Source: Corynebacterium kalidii (GTDB lineage: Bacteria > Actinomycetota > Actinomycetes > Mycobacteriales > Mycobacteriaceae). From it: 64,000 bases of DNA. Where the stretch lies: assembly GCF_022869005.1 (NCBI RefSeq), contig NZ_JALIEA010000010.1, forward strand, positions 136,782 to 200,781, in the 5' to 3' direction. This document shows positions 50,899-60,145 of the stretch, one piece after another. A program made the translations under genes and the position numbers. How positions within the stretch are numbered: the first letter of the stretch is position 1; each line of letters opens with the position of its first letter. Under the pieces are notes generated by a model. The model was given only the letters and a program-made list of their open reading frames with translations, did not search any database and was not told where the DNA came from.

Positions 50899-51603
50899 AT
50901 GTCAGAGACCACTGAGTTGCCTGCGCCGACGAAGGACGCCTACCGTTCCGTGCGGACGGCGATCCTGCGCGGAGGCCTGAAACCCGGGGAACGACTCAGC
51001 CCCTCAGCCCTCGGGAAGGAACTGGGGGTCAGTGCCGGGGTGGTCCGCGAAGCGCTGACCAGGCTCGCCGCCGAGCACCTGGTCAGTGCGGAGAAGAACA
51101 AGGGGTTCCGGGTCTACGAGATCACCCTGGACGGGTTGAAGCACCTGGCGGAGCTGCGGCAACTGGTGGAACCCGCCGCCCTCGGCCAGTCCATCGCCGT
51201 CGGGGACGTGGCCTGGGAGTCCGAGATCATCGCGGCGCACCACCGGCTCCGTCGCGCCCCGGGCCAGGGGACGGAGGTCGACGACCAGGGGTCCGACGTC
51301 CACATGGTGGCGCACCGGCGGTTCCACATGGCGTTGCTCAGCGCCTGCCCGAATCCGCTGCTGCTGGACACCTGCCGGTCACTGTGGGACGCCGGTGAGC
51401 TCTACCGGCGGTGGGGGGCCGGCCGCCGCGACAGCACGGAATGGATGAAGGAGCACGAGGATCTCGTCCAGCACTGTCTCGACCGCGACGCCGCCGCCGC
51501 CACGGACCTGCTGCGTCGTCATATCGGCGGCACCGTGGAGGCCGTGACCGCGCTCCTCGACTCCGGCGGGGACTACCCGGTCACGGAATCCCCAGGGCGT
51601 TGA
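50899..51603 (+). CDS. GntR-family regulator, FCD subfamily
   Basis: A 234-residue regulator from ATG 50899, with TGGAGG 6 bases upstream; an ATG at 50893 is also in frame. Winged HTH (LSPSALGKELGVSAGVVREALTRLAAEHLV) and an all-helical FCD ligand domain whose metal/acid-binding His residues are in AHRRFHMALL and LLRRHIGGTVEA. FCD regulators sense carboxylic acids of catabolic routes, and it very likely controls the adjacent carrier–cyclase–FAH operon and perhaps the CoA-transferase. It overlaps pknB by 23 bases at the 3' ends. Confidence 0.92.
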   Translation: MSETTELPAPTKDAYRSVRTAILRGGLKPGERLSPSALGKELGVSAGVVREALTRLAAEHLVSAEKNKGFRVYEITLDGLKHLAELRQLVEPAALGQSIAVGDVAWESEIIAAHHRLRRAPGQGTEVDDQGSDVHMVAHRRFHMALLSACPNPLLLDTCRSLWDAGELYRRWGAGRRDSTEWMKEHEDLVQHCLDRDAAAATDLLRRHIGGTVEAVTALLDSGGDYPVTESPGR

Positions 51604-53518
51604 CCCGCACGGTGATCGGGGCGTTCCGGTCGACCGTCTCGCCCTCCCGGGCGGACTGGCCGACGACCCTGTCCACGGCCAGCGGGTCCAGCTGGTTGAC
51701 GTTGGTCCGGGTCACCCGGTCCGGGGCACCGCGCCACCCCGCCTGCTGCAGGGTGCTGTACACCTCGTCGTAGTCCCTGCCCACCAGCCGGGGCATGGTG
51801 AACTGGTTGCCGCGGGAGACCTCGATGGTGACCGTCGTGCCACGGGCCTGGGTGGTGCCCTCGTTCGTCGCGGAGAGCACCCGGTTCTCGTCCTCGGCGG
51901 AGTCGACCATGACCACGTCGACCTCGAACCCGGCGTCCTCCAGGTTCTGGACCGCGTCGTCCCGGGACTGGCCGGTGACCCGGGGGACGCGGACGTCCTC
52001 GGGGCCGGTGGACACCGTGATGCCCACCTCGGTGCCCTTGGAGACCTGCGAGCCCGAGGGGTGGGTCTGCTCGATGATCTTGCCTTCCTCCACCTCGTCG
52101 CTGGCCTCCTCGGAGACGTTCGACCGCAGGCGCAGCCCGGCGTCGGCGAGGGCCGCCTGGGCCTCCTGGGTGGTCATCCCGGTGAGGTCCGGGACGTCGG
52201 TGACCTCCTGGCCGGAGGACACCAGCAGGGTCAGCTGGGAACCCTGGGGCAGGGACGAGCCGACGCCGGGGTCGGTGCCGATGGCCTGGTCACGGGGGAT
52301 CTCGGCGTCCGGACGGTCCTCGACGGTGACGTCGAAACCGGCGTCCTCCAGGGCCGTCATGGCCTGGTCGCGGGGCTGGCCGGCCACGTCCGGGATTCGG
52401 ATCTGCTCAGTGCCCTGGCCACGGGAGTCGCTGAACCAGTTCCAGGCCACGGCCGTGCCGCCGCCGACGAGGGCCAGGACGGCGACGATCCACAGGGCCA
52501 CGACCCAGCCTCTGCGGCGCTTCCTCTCCTCGCGGGGGACGGGTGCGGGCTCCGGTTCCGGGGCCGGTGCAGTGGCCGGCACGGGGGCGGCGACCGGCAG
52601 ATGCGTGGTCGTCGGTTCGTGCACGGGCTCGTCGGTGTACGCCTGGGCGGCCAGGGGCATGCGTCCCTCGGCCATCCGCTGCAGGTCCGCGGCCATGTCG
52701 GCGCTGGAGTCGTAGCGGTCGGACGGGTCCTTCGCCATGGCGGTCAGGGTGACGGCGTCCAGGGCCAGGGCGGGGTCCGGGTCCAGGTTCATGCCCGGGA
52801 CCTGGGACGGGGGCAGCGGCGTCTCCTGCACGTGCTGGAACGCCACGGAGAAGGGCGACTCCCCGGAGAACGGGGGCTGGCCGGTGGTGATCTCGTAGAA
52901 GACGCAGCCCGCGGCGTAGATGTCGGAGCGGGCCTCGGCGGACTTGCCGCGGGCCTGCTCCGGGGACAGGTACTGCGCGGTGCCGATGACCGCGGCGGTC
53001 TGCGTCATCGCCGAACTGGTGTCGGACAGCGCACGGGCAATGCCGAAGTCCATCACCTTCACCGCACCGGTGTTGGTGATCATGATGTTCGCGGGTTTGA
53101 TGTCGCGGTGGATGATGCCGGCCTCGTGGGAGAACCCCAGCGCACGGCACACCTCCGCCATCACCCGCGACGCCTCGTCCAGCGGGAAGGGACCGGAGTC
53201 GCGCACGATGTCGCGTAGCGTCCGCCCGTGGACCCGTTCCATGACGATGTAGGGCACCGAACCATGGGCCTCGTCGGTCTGACCGGTGTCGTAGACGGCG
53301 ACGATGGCGTGGTGGTTCAGCTTCGCCGCGTTCTTCGCCTCACGGCGGAAACGTTCGAGGAAGGTGTCGTCGCGGGCCAGGTCGGCCCGCATCATCTTCA
53401 CCGCGATATCGCGTCCGAGTAGTTCGTCGGTCGCCGCATAGACGTCGGACATGCCCCCGGTCCCGATCACGGGCCCCAGGAGGTACCGACCGCCGAGCCG
53501 GGTGTCGCTCAGGTCCAT
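51581..53518 (-). CDS. pknB: Serine/threonine protein kinase PknB with PASTA domains
   Basis: A 645-residue receptor kinase from ATG 53518 (GGAAGGGAG upstream). Kinase domain 8-270: glycine loop IGTGGMSDVY, Lys in AVKMM, HRDIKPANIM, DFG and the activation loop. A juxtamembrane linker is followed by one membrane helix (WVVALWIVAVLALVGGGTA) and four PASTA units, each starting with a P-x-V/L-x-G-type motif (IPDVAG, VPDLTG, VPRVTG, MPRLVG). PASTA domains bind muropeptides or lipid II, so it links wall synthesis to phosphorylation of targets such as FHA proteins. It is the last gene of the conserved operon. Confidence 0.97.
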   Translation of the reverse strand: MDLSDTRLGGRYLLGPVIGTGGMSDVYAATDELLGRDIAVKMMRADLARDDTFLERFRREAKNAAKLNHHAIVAVYDTGQTDEAHGSVPYIVMERVHGRTLRDIVRDSGPFPLDEASRVMAEVCRALGFSHEAGIIHRDIKPANIMITNTGAVKVMDFGIARALSDTSSAMTQTAAVIGTAQYLSPEQARGKSAEARSDIYAAGCVFYEITTGQPPFSGESPFSVAFQHVQETPLPPSQVPGMNLDPDPALALDAVTLTAMAKDPSDRYDSSADMAADLQRMAEGRMPLAAQAYTDEPVHEPTTTHLPVAAPVPATAPAPEPEPAPVPREERKRRRGWVVALWIVAVLALVGGGTAVAWNWFSDSRGQGTEQIRIPDVAGQPRDQAMTALEDAGFDVTVEDRPDAEIPRDQAIGTDPGVGSSLPQGSQLTLLVSSGQEVTDVPDLTGMTTQEAQAALADAGLRLRSNVSEEASDEVEEGKIIEQTHPSGSQVSKGTEVGITVSTGPEDVRVPRVTGQSRDDAVQNLEDAGFEVDVVMVDSAEDENRVLSATNEGTTQARGTTVTIEVSRGNQFTMPRLVGRDYDEVYSTLQQAGWRGAPDRVTRTNVNQLDPLAVDRVVGQSAREGETVDRNAPITVRVNALGIP

Positions 53519-53615
53519 GCTGCTCCCTTCCTCGAGTTCTGGCGCGGTTGACGCCGCGAACACTCCTTCTTCAGGAGAGTACCGATGTCACGGCTGTTCG
53601 CGCGAATAACAGCTG

Positions 53616-55178
53616 TCACAGAGGGCCCATGACGGTCTGCCCGGCCTCCTCGTCACCGGAGTCACCGTCCCCGGTGGTCCCGGCGTTACCGCCGGGGTCC
53701 GTCTGCTCCTGGGACGCCTGGTCAGAGGTGTCGGGGACGGTCGGCTCCTCCGTCGGGACGTCGGGTCCCGGGACGGTCGGCTGCGTCGGCTGGTCCGGTA
53801 CCGTCGTGTCGGTCGGGCCGTCCGTCGGCCCCTCCGTCGGGACGGTCCCGGTCGGTGTGGGGTCCGGTGTGGACGGTTCGACGGGACCGCCGGTCTCGAC
53901 GGGCTCGGGGACGACCGTCTGCTCCTCGGTGACCTCACTGGTCACCGTGGTGGTCTCCGCCGGCGGCACCGTCGGGTCCCCGTCCTGCTGGGTGAGGAAC
54001 CACACCAGCACGCCGAGGAGCGCGACCAAGCCGACACCCAGCGCCCAGATCCAGCCGCGGCCGCTCCGGGTGCGCGGTGCCGGTCCCATGTTCGCCTCGT
54101 CGGTGACCTCGCTGAGCCGGCTCTGCCCGGTCGGGGCCTGGGCCACCGGTGCCGGTACGACCCCGGTGGCCGGGTCCGGCGGCATCTCGCCGTCGCGCAC
54201 CGGGACGGTGGCCGCGGCGAGTGCCGCACCGTCCTGGTAGCGGGTCGCCGGGTCCTTGCGCAGGCAGATGGCGATCAGCCGGCGCATCGGTGCGCTGACG
54301 GTCGCCGGGAGTTCCGGCGCGGGCTCGTTGATGTGCTTCAACGCGACCGACACCGTGGAGTCGCCGGAGAAGGGACGCTGCCCGGCGAGGACCTCGTAGC
54401 CGACGACACCGAGCGAGTAGACGTCGCTGGACGGCTCGATCGACAGTCCCTGCGCCTGTTCCGGGGACACGTACTGCGCGGTGCCCACGACCATGCCGGT
54501 GCGTGTCAACGGCACGGCGGACGCGGCCTTGGCGATGCCGAAGTCGGTGATCTTCACGACACCGTCGGCGGTGACCATGAGGTTGCCGGGCTTGATGTCG
54601 CGGTGGATGAGCTGGCGTTCGTGGATCGCCTGCAGCCCGACGGCGGCCTGGGCGACGAGGTCGAGGACCATCACCTCCGGCAGGGTGCGCTGACGGCCGA
54701 GGATGTCGGCCAGCGACTCGCCCTGCACGTACTCCATCACGATGAAGCAGTAGGCGATGCCGCTGCCGTCGACGTCGTCCTGCTCGCCGTAGTCGAAGGT
54801 GCGCACCACGTTCTCGGACTGGATCGTCCGGGCGGACTCGGCCTCCTGGCGGAAGCGGTCGCGGAACTCCGCGTCGTCGGTGAGCTCGGGCTTGAGCACC
54901 TTGACGGCCACGTCCTGCTCACCGACGGTGTCGTAGGCCAGCCACACGGTGGACATGCCGCCGCGACCGATGATGCGGGACACCTCGAACCGGCGGCCCG
55001 CGGCAGAATCGTAGTGGGTGTCGAGGACGCGCTGGAGGCGGTCGGCCGCCGCCCGGTCCCGCGGCGTCATGTGCTCGGGGTCCACGGGGCCGGAGTGTTC
55101 TTCGGGGGTGCTGAAGACACGGGTGCCGTCGGGATCACTGGGGTTGTCGGGACTGTCGGGTCCGGTCACGTCTGTCAC
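53616..55178 (-). CDS. pknA: Serine/threonine protein kinase PknA
   Basis: A 520-residue kinase, GTG 55178, 5 bases after pbpA. About 60 N-terminal acidic residues precede the kinase domain (IGRGGMSTVW, VAVKVLK, HRDIKPGNLM, DFGIAKA). One membrane helix (about 385-405) is followed by an unusually long Pro/Thr/Val/Asp-rich extracellular tail of about 115 residues with no PASTA domain. PknA phosphorylates division and envelope proteins and acts with PknB. The tail may span the cell wall. Confidence 0.96.
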   Translation of the reverse strand: MTDVTGPDSPDNPSDPDGTRVFSTPEEHSGPVDPEHMTPRDRAAADRLQRVLDTHYDSAAGRRFEVSRIIGRGGMSTVWLAYDTVGEQDVAVKVLKPELTDDAEFRDRFRQEAESARTIQSENVVRTFDYGEQDDVDGSGIAYCFIVMEYVQGESLADILGRQRTLPEVMVLDLVAQAAVGLQAIHERQLIHRDIKPGNLMVTADGVVKITDFGIAKAASAVPLTRTGMVVGTAQYVSPEQAQGLSIEPSSDVYSLGVVGYEVLAGQRPFSGDSTVSVALKHINEPAPELPATVSAPMRRLIAICLRKDPATRYQDGAALAAATVPVRDGEMPPDPATGVVPAPVAQAPTGQSRLSEVTDEANMGPAPRTRSGRGWIWALGVGLVALLGVLVWFLTQQDGDPTVPPAETTTVTSEVTEEQTVVPEPVETGGPVEPSTPDPTPTGTVPTEGPTDGPTDTTVPDQPTQPTVPGPDVPTEEPTVPDTSDQASQEQTDPGGNAGTTGDGDSGDEEAGQTVMGPL

Positions 55179-55183
55179 CTCGC

Positions 55184-56638
55184 TTACTGTGCTTCCTGGA
55201 GTGCGGCGTCGATCACGGCGCGGCCGATGGGTGCGGCGACGGATCCACCGGTGGCCGCCTGTCCGGCGTCGCCGCCGTTCTCCACCAGGACGGCGACGGC
55301 GACGTCGGCGTCCTCGGCGGGGCCGAAGGCCACGTACCAGGCGTGCGGGTTGGAGTTGCGGGAGTCCTCGCCGTGCTCGGCCGTGCCGGTCTTCGAGGCG
55401 ATGCCCGACGATCCGCCGGCGTACTGCTCGGCGCCCTGCATCAGCTCGGTGAGCTGTGCGGCGACACCGGAGTCGATCGCCCGGCCCGCCTCCTTCGGGC
55501 GGGTCTCCTTGATCACGTTGAGGTCGGCGCCGGTGACCTGCTTGATCAGGTGCGGCTTCATGCGCACACCGTCGTTGGCGATCGTCGCGGCGATGACCGC
55601 GTTCTGCAGCGGGGTCAGGGCGACGTCACGCTGGCCGATCGCGGACTGGCTCAGCGCCGCGGCGTCCGGGATGTCACCGATGGTGGAGTTCTGGATCGGC
55701 AGGCCGAAGTCCTCGTCGTCCTCCGCGCCGATGCCGAACCCTTCGGCGGTGGCGCGGAAGGACTCCTCGCCGTGACGGTTCACCAGGTCCACGAAGGAGG
55801 TGTTGCACGACTTCGAGAACGCGGTGCGCAACGGCACCTGGGGGCCGCCGCAGGACACCCCGTCGTAGTTCTCCAGGGTCGTCACGGTGTCCGGCAGGGT
55901 GATCTCCGACTCGCCGTTGACCATGGTGTCGGCGGTGTCGCCGGCGGCCAGGGCGGCGGCCGTGGTGATCAGCTTGAACGTGGAGCCGGGTGGCTGGGTC
56001 TGCTGGGTGGCACGGTTCAGCAGCGGGGCGTCCGGGCTGGCCTGGAGCTCCTGGAAGGCGGCGTCGGCGGTGTCCGCGTCGGTGCTGCTGACCACGGAGG
56101 GGTCGAAGCTGGGGGTGGAGGCCATGGCGAGCACCTCGCCGGTGGACGGCCGGATCGCCACGACCGAGCCCTGGTAGCCGCGCGAGGACAGCTGGTCGTA
56201 GGCGACCTGCTGGACGTTCGGCTGCAGCGTGAGCTCCACGTTCGCCCCGCGGCGCTCCTTGCCGGTGAGGGTGTCCCAGGCGCGGGTGGCGAAGAGCGAG
56301 TCGTCGGTGCCGTCGAGGATGGAGTTCTGCGACGCCTCGACACCGGAGGCGCCGTAGCGGTCGGAGAGGTACCCGAGCACCGCGCCGTAGGAGGCGGGGG
56401 TGGTCGGGTAGTTGCGGGTGTAGAGCCCGTCCTCGCCCTCGAGGGACTCGGCCAGCACCTGGCCGCCGGCGGAGATCTGGCCGCGCGGGATGGACTTCAT
56501 CTCGTAGTACTGGCGCGAGTTCAGTGCGTTCTCGGCGTACCGGGACGTCTGGAACCCCTGGATCCACGTGAGGTTCACCAGGAGGATGACGACCAGGATG
56601 AAGGTGAAGACGGTGACGTTGCGGATGGACCTGTTCAT
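55184..56638 (-). CDS. pbpA: Penicillin-binding protein, transpeptidase (PbpA)
   Basis: A 484-residue class B PBP: short cytosolic start, membrane anchor (VFTFILVVILLVNLTWI), dimerisation domain, then a transpeptidase domain with SxxK (GSTFKLI), SxN-type (SKSCN) and KTG (SKTGTAEHG) motifs. It cross-links peptidoglycan and partners with the SEDS protein encoded just upstream, whose stop it overlaps (ATGA). In mycobacteria PbpA is needed for correct elongation and division. Confidence 0.96.
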   Translation of the reverse strand: MNRSIRNVTVFTFILVVILLVNLTWIQGFQTSRYAENALNSRQYYEMKSIPRGQISAGGQVLAESLEGEDGLYTRNYPTTPASYGAVLGYLSDRYGASGVEASQNSILDGTDDSLFATRAWDTLTGKERRGANVELTLQPNVQQVAYDQLSSRGYQGSVVAIRPSTGEVLAMASTPSFDPSVVSSTDADTADAAFQELQASPDAPLLNRATQQTQPPGSTFKLITTAAALAAGDTADTMVNGESEITLPDTVTTLENYDGVSCGGPQVPLRTAFSKSCNTSFVDLVNRHGEESFRATAEGFGIGAEDDEDFGLPIQNSTIGDIPDAAALSQSAIGQRDVALTPLQNAVIAATIANDGVRMKPHLIKQVTGADLNVIKETRPKEAGRAIDSGVAAQLTELMQGAEQYAGGSSGIASKTGTAEHGEDSRNSNPHAWYVAFGPAEDADVAVAVLVENGGDAGQAATGGSVAAPIGRAVIDAALQEAQ

Positions 56639-58026
56639 GAACGGACCTCCCCGGCGTTCGGGTTGTCGACGACCGGGTGGACGGATGTCTGCGGGTCGGC
56701 GTCCGGCACCGGCTGCCGGGGCGCCGCCTTGCGGGTGTTCACGTCGTGGGAGATCTTCAGCAGGATCGCCAGCAGGATGTAGTTCGCCAGCAGGCTGGAG
56801 CCGCCGTGCGACATGAACGGCGTGGTCAGGCCCGTCATCGGCAGCAGCTTCGAGATGCCGCCGGTGACCACGAACACCTGGATGGCCAGGGTCAGGGACA
56901 GTCCGGCGGCGACGAGCTTGCCGAAGGAGTCCGGGGTCTTCAACGCGATGATGAAGCCGCGGGTCACGAACACGGTGAACAGCATGAGCACGGCGGCCAG
57001 GCCCACGAAACCGAGTTCCTCGCCGATGGAGGACATGATGAAGTCCGCGTAGGACACCGGCACGTTCTGCGGGTAGCCCTCACCGAGCCCGGTGCCGGTG
57101 AGTCCGCCGAAGGACATGCCGAACAGGGCCTGGGACAGCTGGTAGCCGGTGTTGTCGTAGTTGGCGATCGGGTCGATGAAGTTGGTGAACCGTTCCTGGA
57201 TCTTGTCCGAGATCTGGAACACGATGTACACGCCGACCACCGCGAGACCGAGTCCCAGGACCAGCCAGGACGACCGTCCGGTGGCCATGTACAGCATGCC
57301 CAGCACCGTGCCGAAGAGCAGGAGGGCCGGACCGAAGTCGTTCTGCAGGGCGGAGATCAGGATCGCCAGACCCCAGACCAGCAGGATCGGACCGAGGTCG
57401 CGCACCCGGGGGAACTGCAGGCCCAGCACCCGGTAGCCCGCCACGGAGAACAGGGCCCGCTTGTTCACCAGCAGGGCCGCGAAGAAGATCAGCAGCATGA
57501 TCTTCGCGAACTCGCCGGGCTGGATCGAGACCGGCCCGAGCGTGATCCACACCTGGGCGTCCGCGGTCAGGTTCGAGGGGAACACCCGCGCCCAGACGAT
57601 CGGCAGGGCGGAGAGGACCAGCCCGCCGAGCCCGAGCAGGAAGGCGTAGTTCTGCAGGCTGTTGTGCGACTTCAGGAACCAGATCACCCCGGCGAAGATC
57701 ACCAGGGCGATCACTGTCCACATGACCTGTGAATTGGAGCGTGTGGTCTCGGCGGCGAGGTCGATGCGGTAGATCATCACCAGGCCGATGGCGTTGAGCA
57801 TCGCGGCGACCGGCAGCATGATCTGGTCCGCGTTGGGTGCCTTGAGACACAACACCACGTGGGCGACGCCGAAGACGGCGATGTAGCCGCCGACGAGGAC
57901 GGCGACCTCGGAGTTGAGCTCGTTGCCCTGCGAGAACTGCAGGGCGACCAGGGCGATGCCGAGGATCACGGCGGAGAACACCAGCAGCGCCAGCTCGGTG
58001 CCGCGGGCGTGGGCGTCACGGAACAT
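56635..58026 (-). CDS. rodA: SEDS peptidoglycan polymerase RodA/FtsW family
   Basis: A 463-residue protein with about twelve membrane helices and SEDS motifs near the end (ITGLGLGEG-type loop GLTGTGLGEGYPQNVPVSYADFI, EELGFVG, and PFMSHGGSSLL). It polymerises glycan strands from lipid II together with PbpA. In this operon position it is conventionally named RodA. Its start overlaps the pstP end by 11 bases. Confidence 0.95.
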   Translation of the reverse strand: MFRDAHARGTELALLVFSAVILGIALVALQFSQGNELNSEVAVLVGGYIAVFGVAHVVLCLKAPNADQIMLPVAAMLNAIGLVMIYRIDLAAETTRSNSQVMWTVIALVIFAGVIWFLKSHNSLQNYAFLLGLGGLVLSALPIVWARVFPSNLTADAQVWITLGPVSIQPGEFAKIMLLIFFAALLVNKRALFSVAGYRVLGLQFPRVRDLGPILLVWGLAILISALQNDFGPALLLFGTVLGMLYMATGRSSWLVLGLGLAVVGVYIVFQISDKIQERFTNFIDPIANYDNTGYQLSQALFGMSFGGLTGTGLGEGYPQNVPVSYADFIMSSIGEELGFVGLAAVLMLFTVFVTRGFIIALKTPDSFGKLVAAGLSLTLAIQVFVVTGGISKLLPMTGLTTPFMSHGGSSLLANYILLAILLKISHDVNTRKAAPRQPVPDADPQTSVHPVVDNPNAGEVRS

Positions 58027-59569
58027 CCCGGGTCACCTCCCGGCACGACACCCCGGGGGTCGTGAGGTCGGAGGGCTCGCCGCCCCGGGAGCCGGCCCGG
58101 TCGTCCCGGGTGACGCAGACGGGCAGGGTCTGTTCGGCGAGACGCCGGATCTGCCCCTGGATCGCGTCGTAGGAGTCCCGCGGGAGGTCGTCGAGCGTGC
58201 CGCGCGCGGCCGGGGTGAGGTCGGAGGTGGAGAAACGGTGGCAGTCGTCGTTGCTCCCGGCGGGGAGCAGCCGCACGTCGGCGTTGTCGGAGAGGCAGAC
58301 CTCCTGGTACACCGACTGCGTCGAGATGCCCAGGACGGTCCCCGGGGCACCCTGGTAGATCTGGATCGGCGAGCCGGACTCGGCGGCCGGCGCCGGGGCC
58401 CCGGAGGTGGCGGGGCTGGAGGTGGTGGGAGCCGTGGACGACGCGGTCACCGGGGGTGTGGACACCGTGGTGGTCGGGGACGAGGATCCGCCGTCGGCGA
58501 CGGCGATGAAGTAGGACTGGCTCAGGGAGTCCCGCACGTACCAGAGCGTCGCACCGGCGGCGACGACGAGCACCAGGGCGACCACCAGGCCGATGAACAG
58601 GCCCTTCCGGCGGCGTTTCCGTGGTTCGGGCTCCTCGGCCTCGGGCTCCGCCACCGGGGACGCCGCCTCCGGCTGGGCCGCGCGCGGCCGCTGGACCACG
58701 TTGACCGCCGAGGCACGCCCGGCCGAGGTGTTCGGTCGGGGGAGTTCGGGGGCGTTGGTGTTCACCGCCCCGGCGAGCGCCGGGGCGGTGGGCAGGACGG
58801 TGCCCTCGGGGAGGGTTGCCGGGTCGACGACGTCGGCCACGACCACGGTGACGTTGTCGGGGCCGCCGCCGCGCAGAGCGAGGTTGATCAGCTGCGAGCC
58901 CGCCTCCTGCGGCGTGCCGGTGGAGAGCACGTCGCGGATGGTGTCGAAACTGACCGGGTCGGACAGGCCGTCCGAGCACAGCAGGTAGCGGTCGCCGGGC
59001 TGTACCTCACGCAGGGCGAGGGTGGGCTCGACCGGGCGGCCGGTGAGCGCCTTGAGGATCAGCGAACGCTGCGGGTGGCTGCTGACGTCCTCGGGGGCGA
59101 GCTTGCCCTCGTCCACCAGCGACTGCACGAAGGTGTCGTCCTTGGTGACCTGGGTGAGCACCCCGTCGCGCAGAAGGTAGCCGCGGGAGTCGCCGACATG
59201 GCACACGCCCAGCGACGCGCCGTCGAAGAGCATGGTGGTCAACGTGCAGCCCATGCCCTCCTGGGTGGGGTTGTCGTCGACGTGGGCGGCGATGGCGCGG
59301 TTGCCGTCGTCCATGGCCTCGGCGAGCATGGTCAGCAGCCGGTCGGGGGACGGCTCGACGCCCTGGGACAGCGTGTTCTCCAGGACGTAGAGCGAGGTGA
59401 TCATCAGCTGGGAGGCGACCTCGCCGGCGGCGTGTCCCCCCATCCCGTCGGCGAGTGCCAGCAGGTGGGGGGACGCGACGGCGGAGTCCTCGTTGTTGGA
59501 GCGCACGAGGCCGCGGTCCGACAGGGCCGCGTAGTCCAGGGCGAGTGGTCGTGCGGTGGTCTCTGTCAT
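58016..59569 (-). CDS. pstP: Ser/Thr protein phosphatase PstP (PP2C type)
   Basis: A 517-residue phosphatase. PP2C catalytic domain 1-240 with metal-binding Asp residues in ALADGMGGHAAGEVAS, CHVGDSRGY and LLCSDGLSD; a linker; one membrane helix (about 318-340); and an extracellular region of about 170 residues with Ser/Thr-rich linker and Cys residues. It reverses PknA/PknB phosphorylation. Its start overlaps the fhaB stop (ATGA). Confidence 0.96.
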   Translation of the reverse strand: MTETTARPLALDYAALSDRGLVRSNNEDSAVASPHLLALADGMGGHAAGEVASQLMITSLYVLENTLSQGVEPSPDRLLTMLAEAMDDGNRAIAAHVDDNPTQEGMGCTLTTMLFDGASLGVCHVGDSRGYLLRDGVLTQVTKDDTFVQSLVDEGKLAPEDVSSHPQRSLILKALTGRPVEPTLALREVQPGDRYLLCSDGLSDPVSFDTIRDVLSTGTPQEAGSQLINLALRGGGPDNVTVVVADVVDPATLPEGTVLPTAPALAGAVNTNAPELPRPNTSAGRASAVNVVQRPRAAQPEAASPVAEPEAEEPEPRKRRRKGLFIGLVVALVLVVAAGATLWYVRDSLSQSYFIAVADGGSSSPTTTVSTPPVTASSTAPTTSSPATSGAPAPAAESGSPIQIYQGAPGTVLGISTQSVYQEVCLSDNADVRLLPAGSNDDCHRFSTSDLTPAARGTLDDLPRDSYDAIQGQIRRLAEQTLPVCVTRDDRAGSRGGEPSDLTTPGVSCREVTRDVP

Positions 59570-60060
59570 GCTTCCAACCTCACCGTCGTCTGGCCGATAC
59601 GGATCTCCTGGCCTGCGGAGAGCTGTTCGGGCTGGTCAATGCGCTGGCCGTTGAGGAATGAGCCGTTACGGGAGTCGAGGTCCTCGAGCAGCCAGGTGTC
59701 ACCCTGACGGAACAGCCTGGCGTGGGTTCCGGAGGCGAAGTCGTCCTCCAGGACGACCGTGCAGGAGCCGGAGCGGCCGAGGGTCACGTCCTGGTAGCCC
59801 TGCAGGTTGAGTGTTGTACCGGTCAGCGGGCCCGAGGTCAGCACCAGCGACCCCGGGGGAGTGGCACGACGGAACCCGCGCCCCGCCGAGTGTTTGGCGC
59901 CGGTCGGCAGGCCGGTGGACGGGCCGGAGGCAGGTGCGGCACCTGCTGTGGCTGCCATGGCGTTCACGTCCTTACGCATGGCGCGGACGGCCACCCAGAC
60001 GAACAGCCACAGCACGACGAGCAGGGCGATCTTGGCGAGCAGCACCAGAGTCGTCTGCAT
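59566..60060 (-). CDS. fhaB: FHA-domain protein FhaB (FipA-like)
   Basis: A 164-residue protein: N-terminal membrane helix (VLLAKIALLVVLWLFVWVAV), linker, and a C-terminal FHA domain with the phosphothreonine-binding GR(S), S/T and NG-type residues (VTLGRSGSCTVVLEDD, GTHARL, LEDLDSRNGSFLNGQRI). It reads phosphorylated threonines on partners of the PknA/B pathway; in mycobacteria the homologue FipA links FtsZ and FtsQ. First gene of the tightly coupled six-gene set. Confidence 0.93.
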   Translation of the reverse strand: MQTTLVLLAKIALLVVLWLFVWVAVRAMRKDVNAMAATAGAAPASGPSTGLPTGAKHSAGRGFRRATPPGSLVLTSGPLTGTTLNLQGYQDVTLGRSGSCTVVLEDDFASGTHARLFRQGDTWLLEDLDSRNGSFLNGQRIDQPEQLSAGQEIRIGQTTVRLEA

Positions 60061-60145
60061 TCGGGGTCATCTCCTTCGTGCCGGTGGTGTGACCGGTCGG
60101 TCAACGATTGATCCTACCGGCTGAATCTACCTTCCGGAGGTGCCG

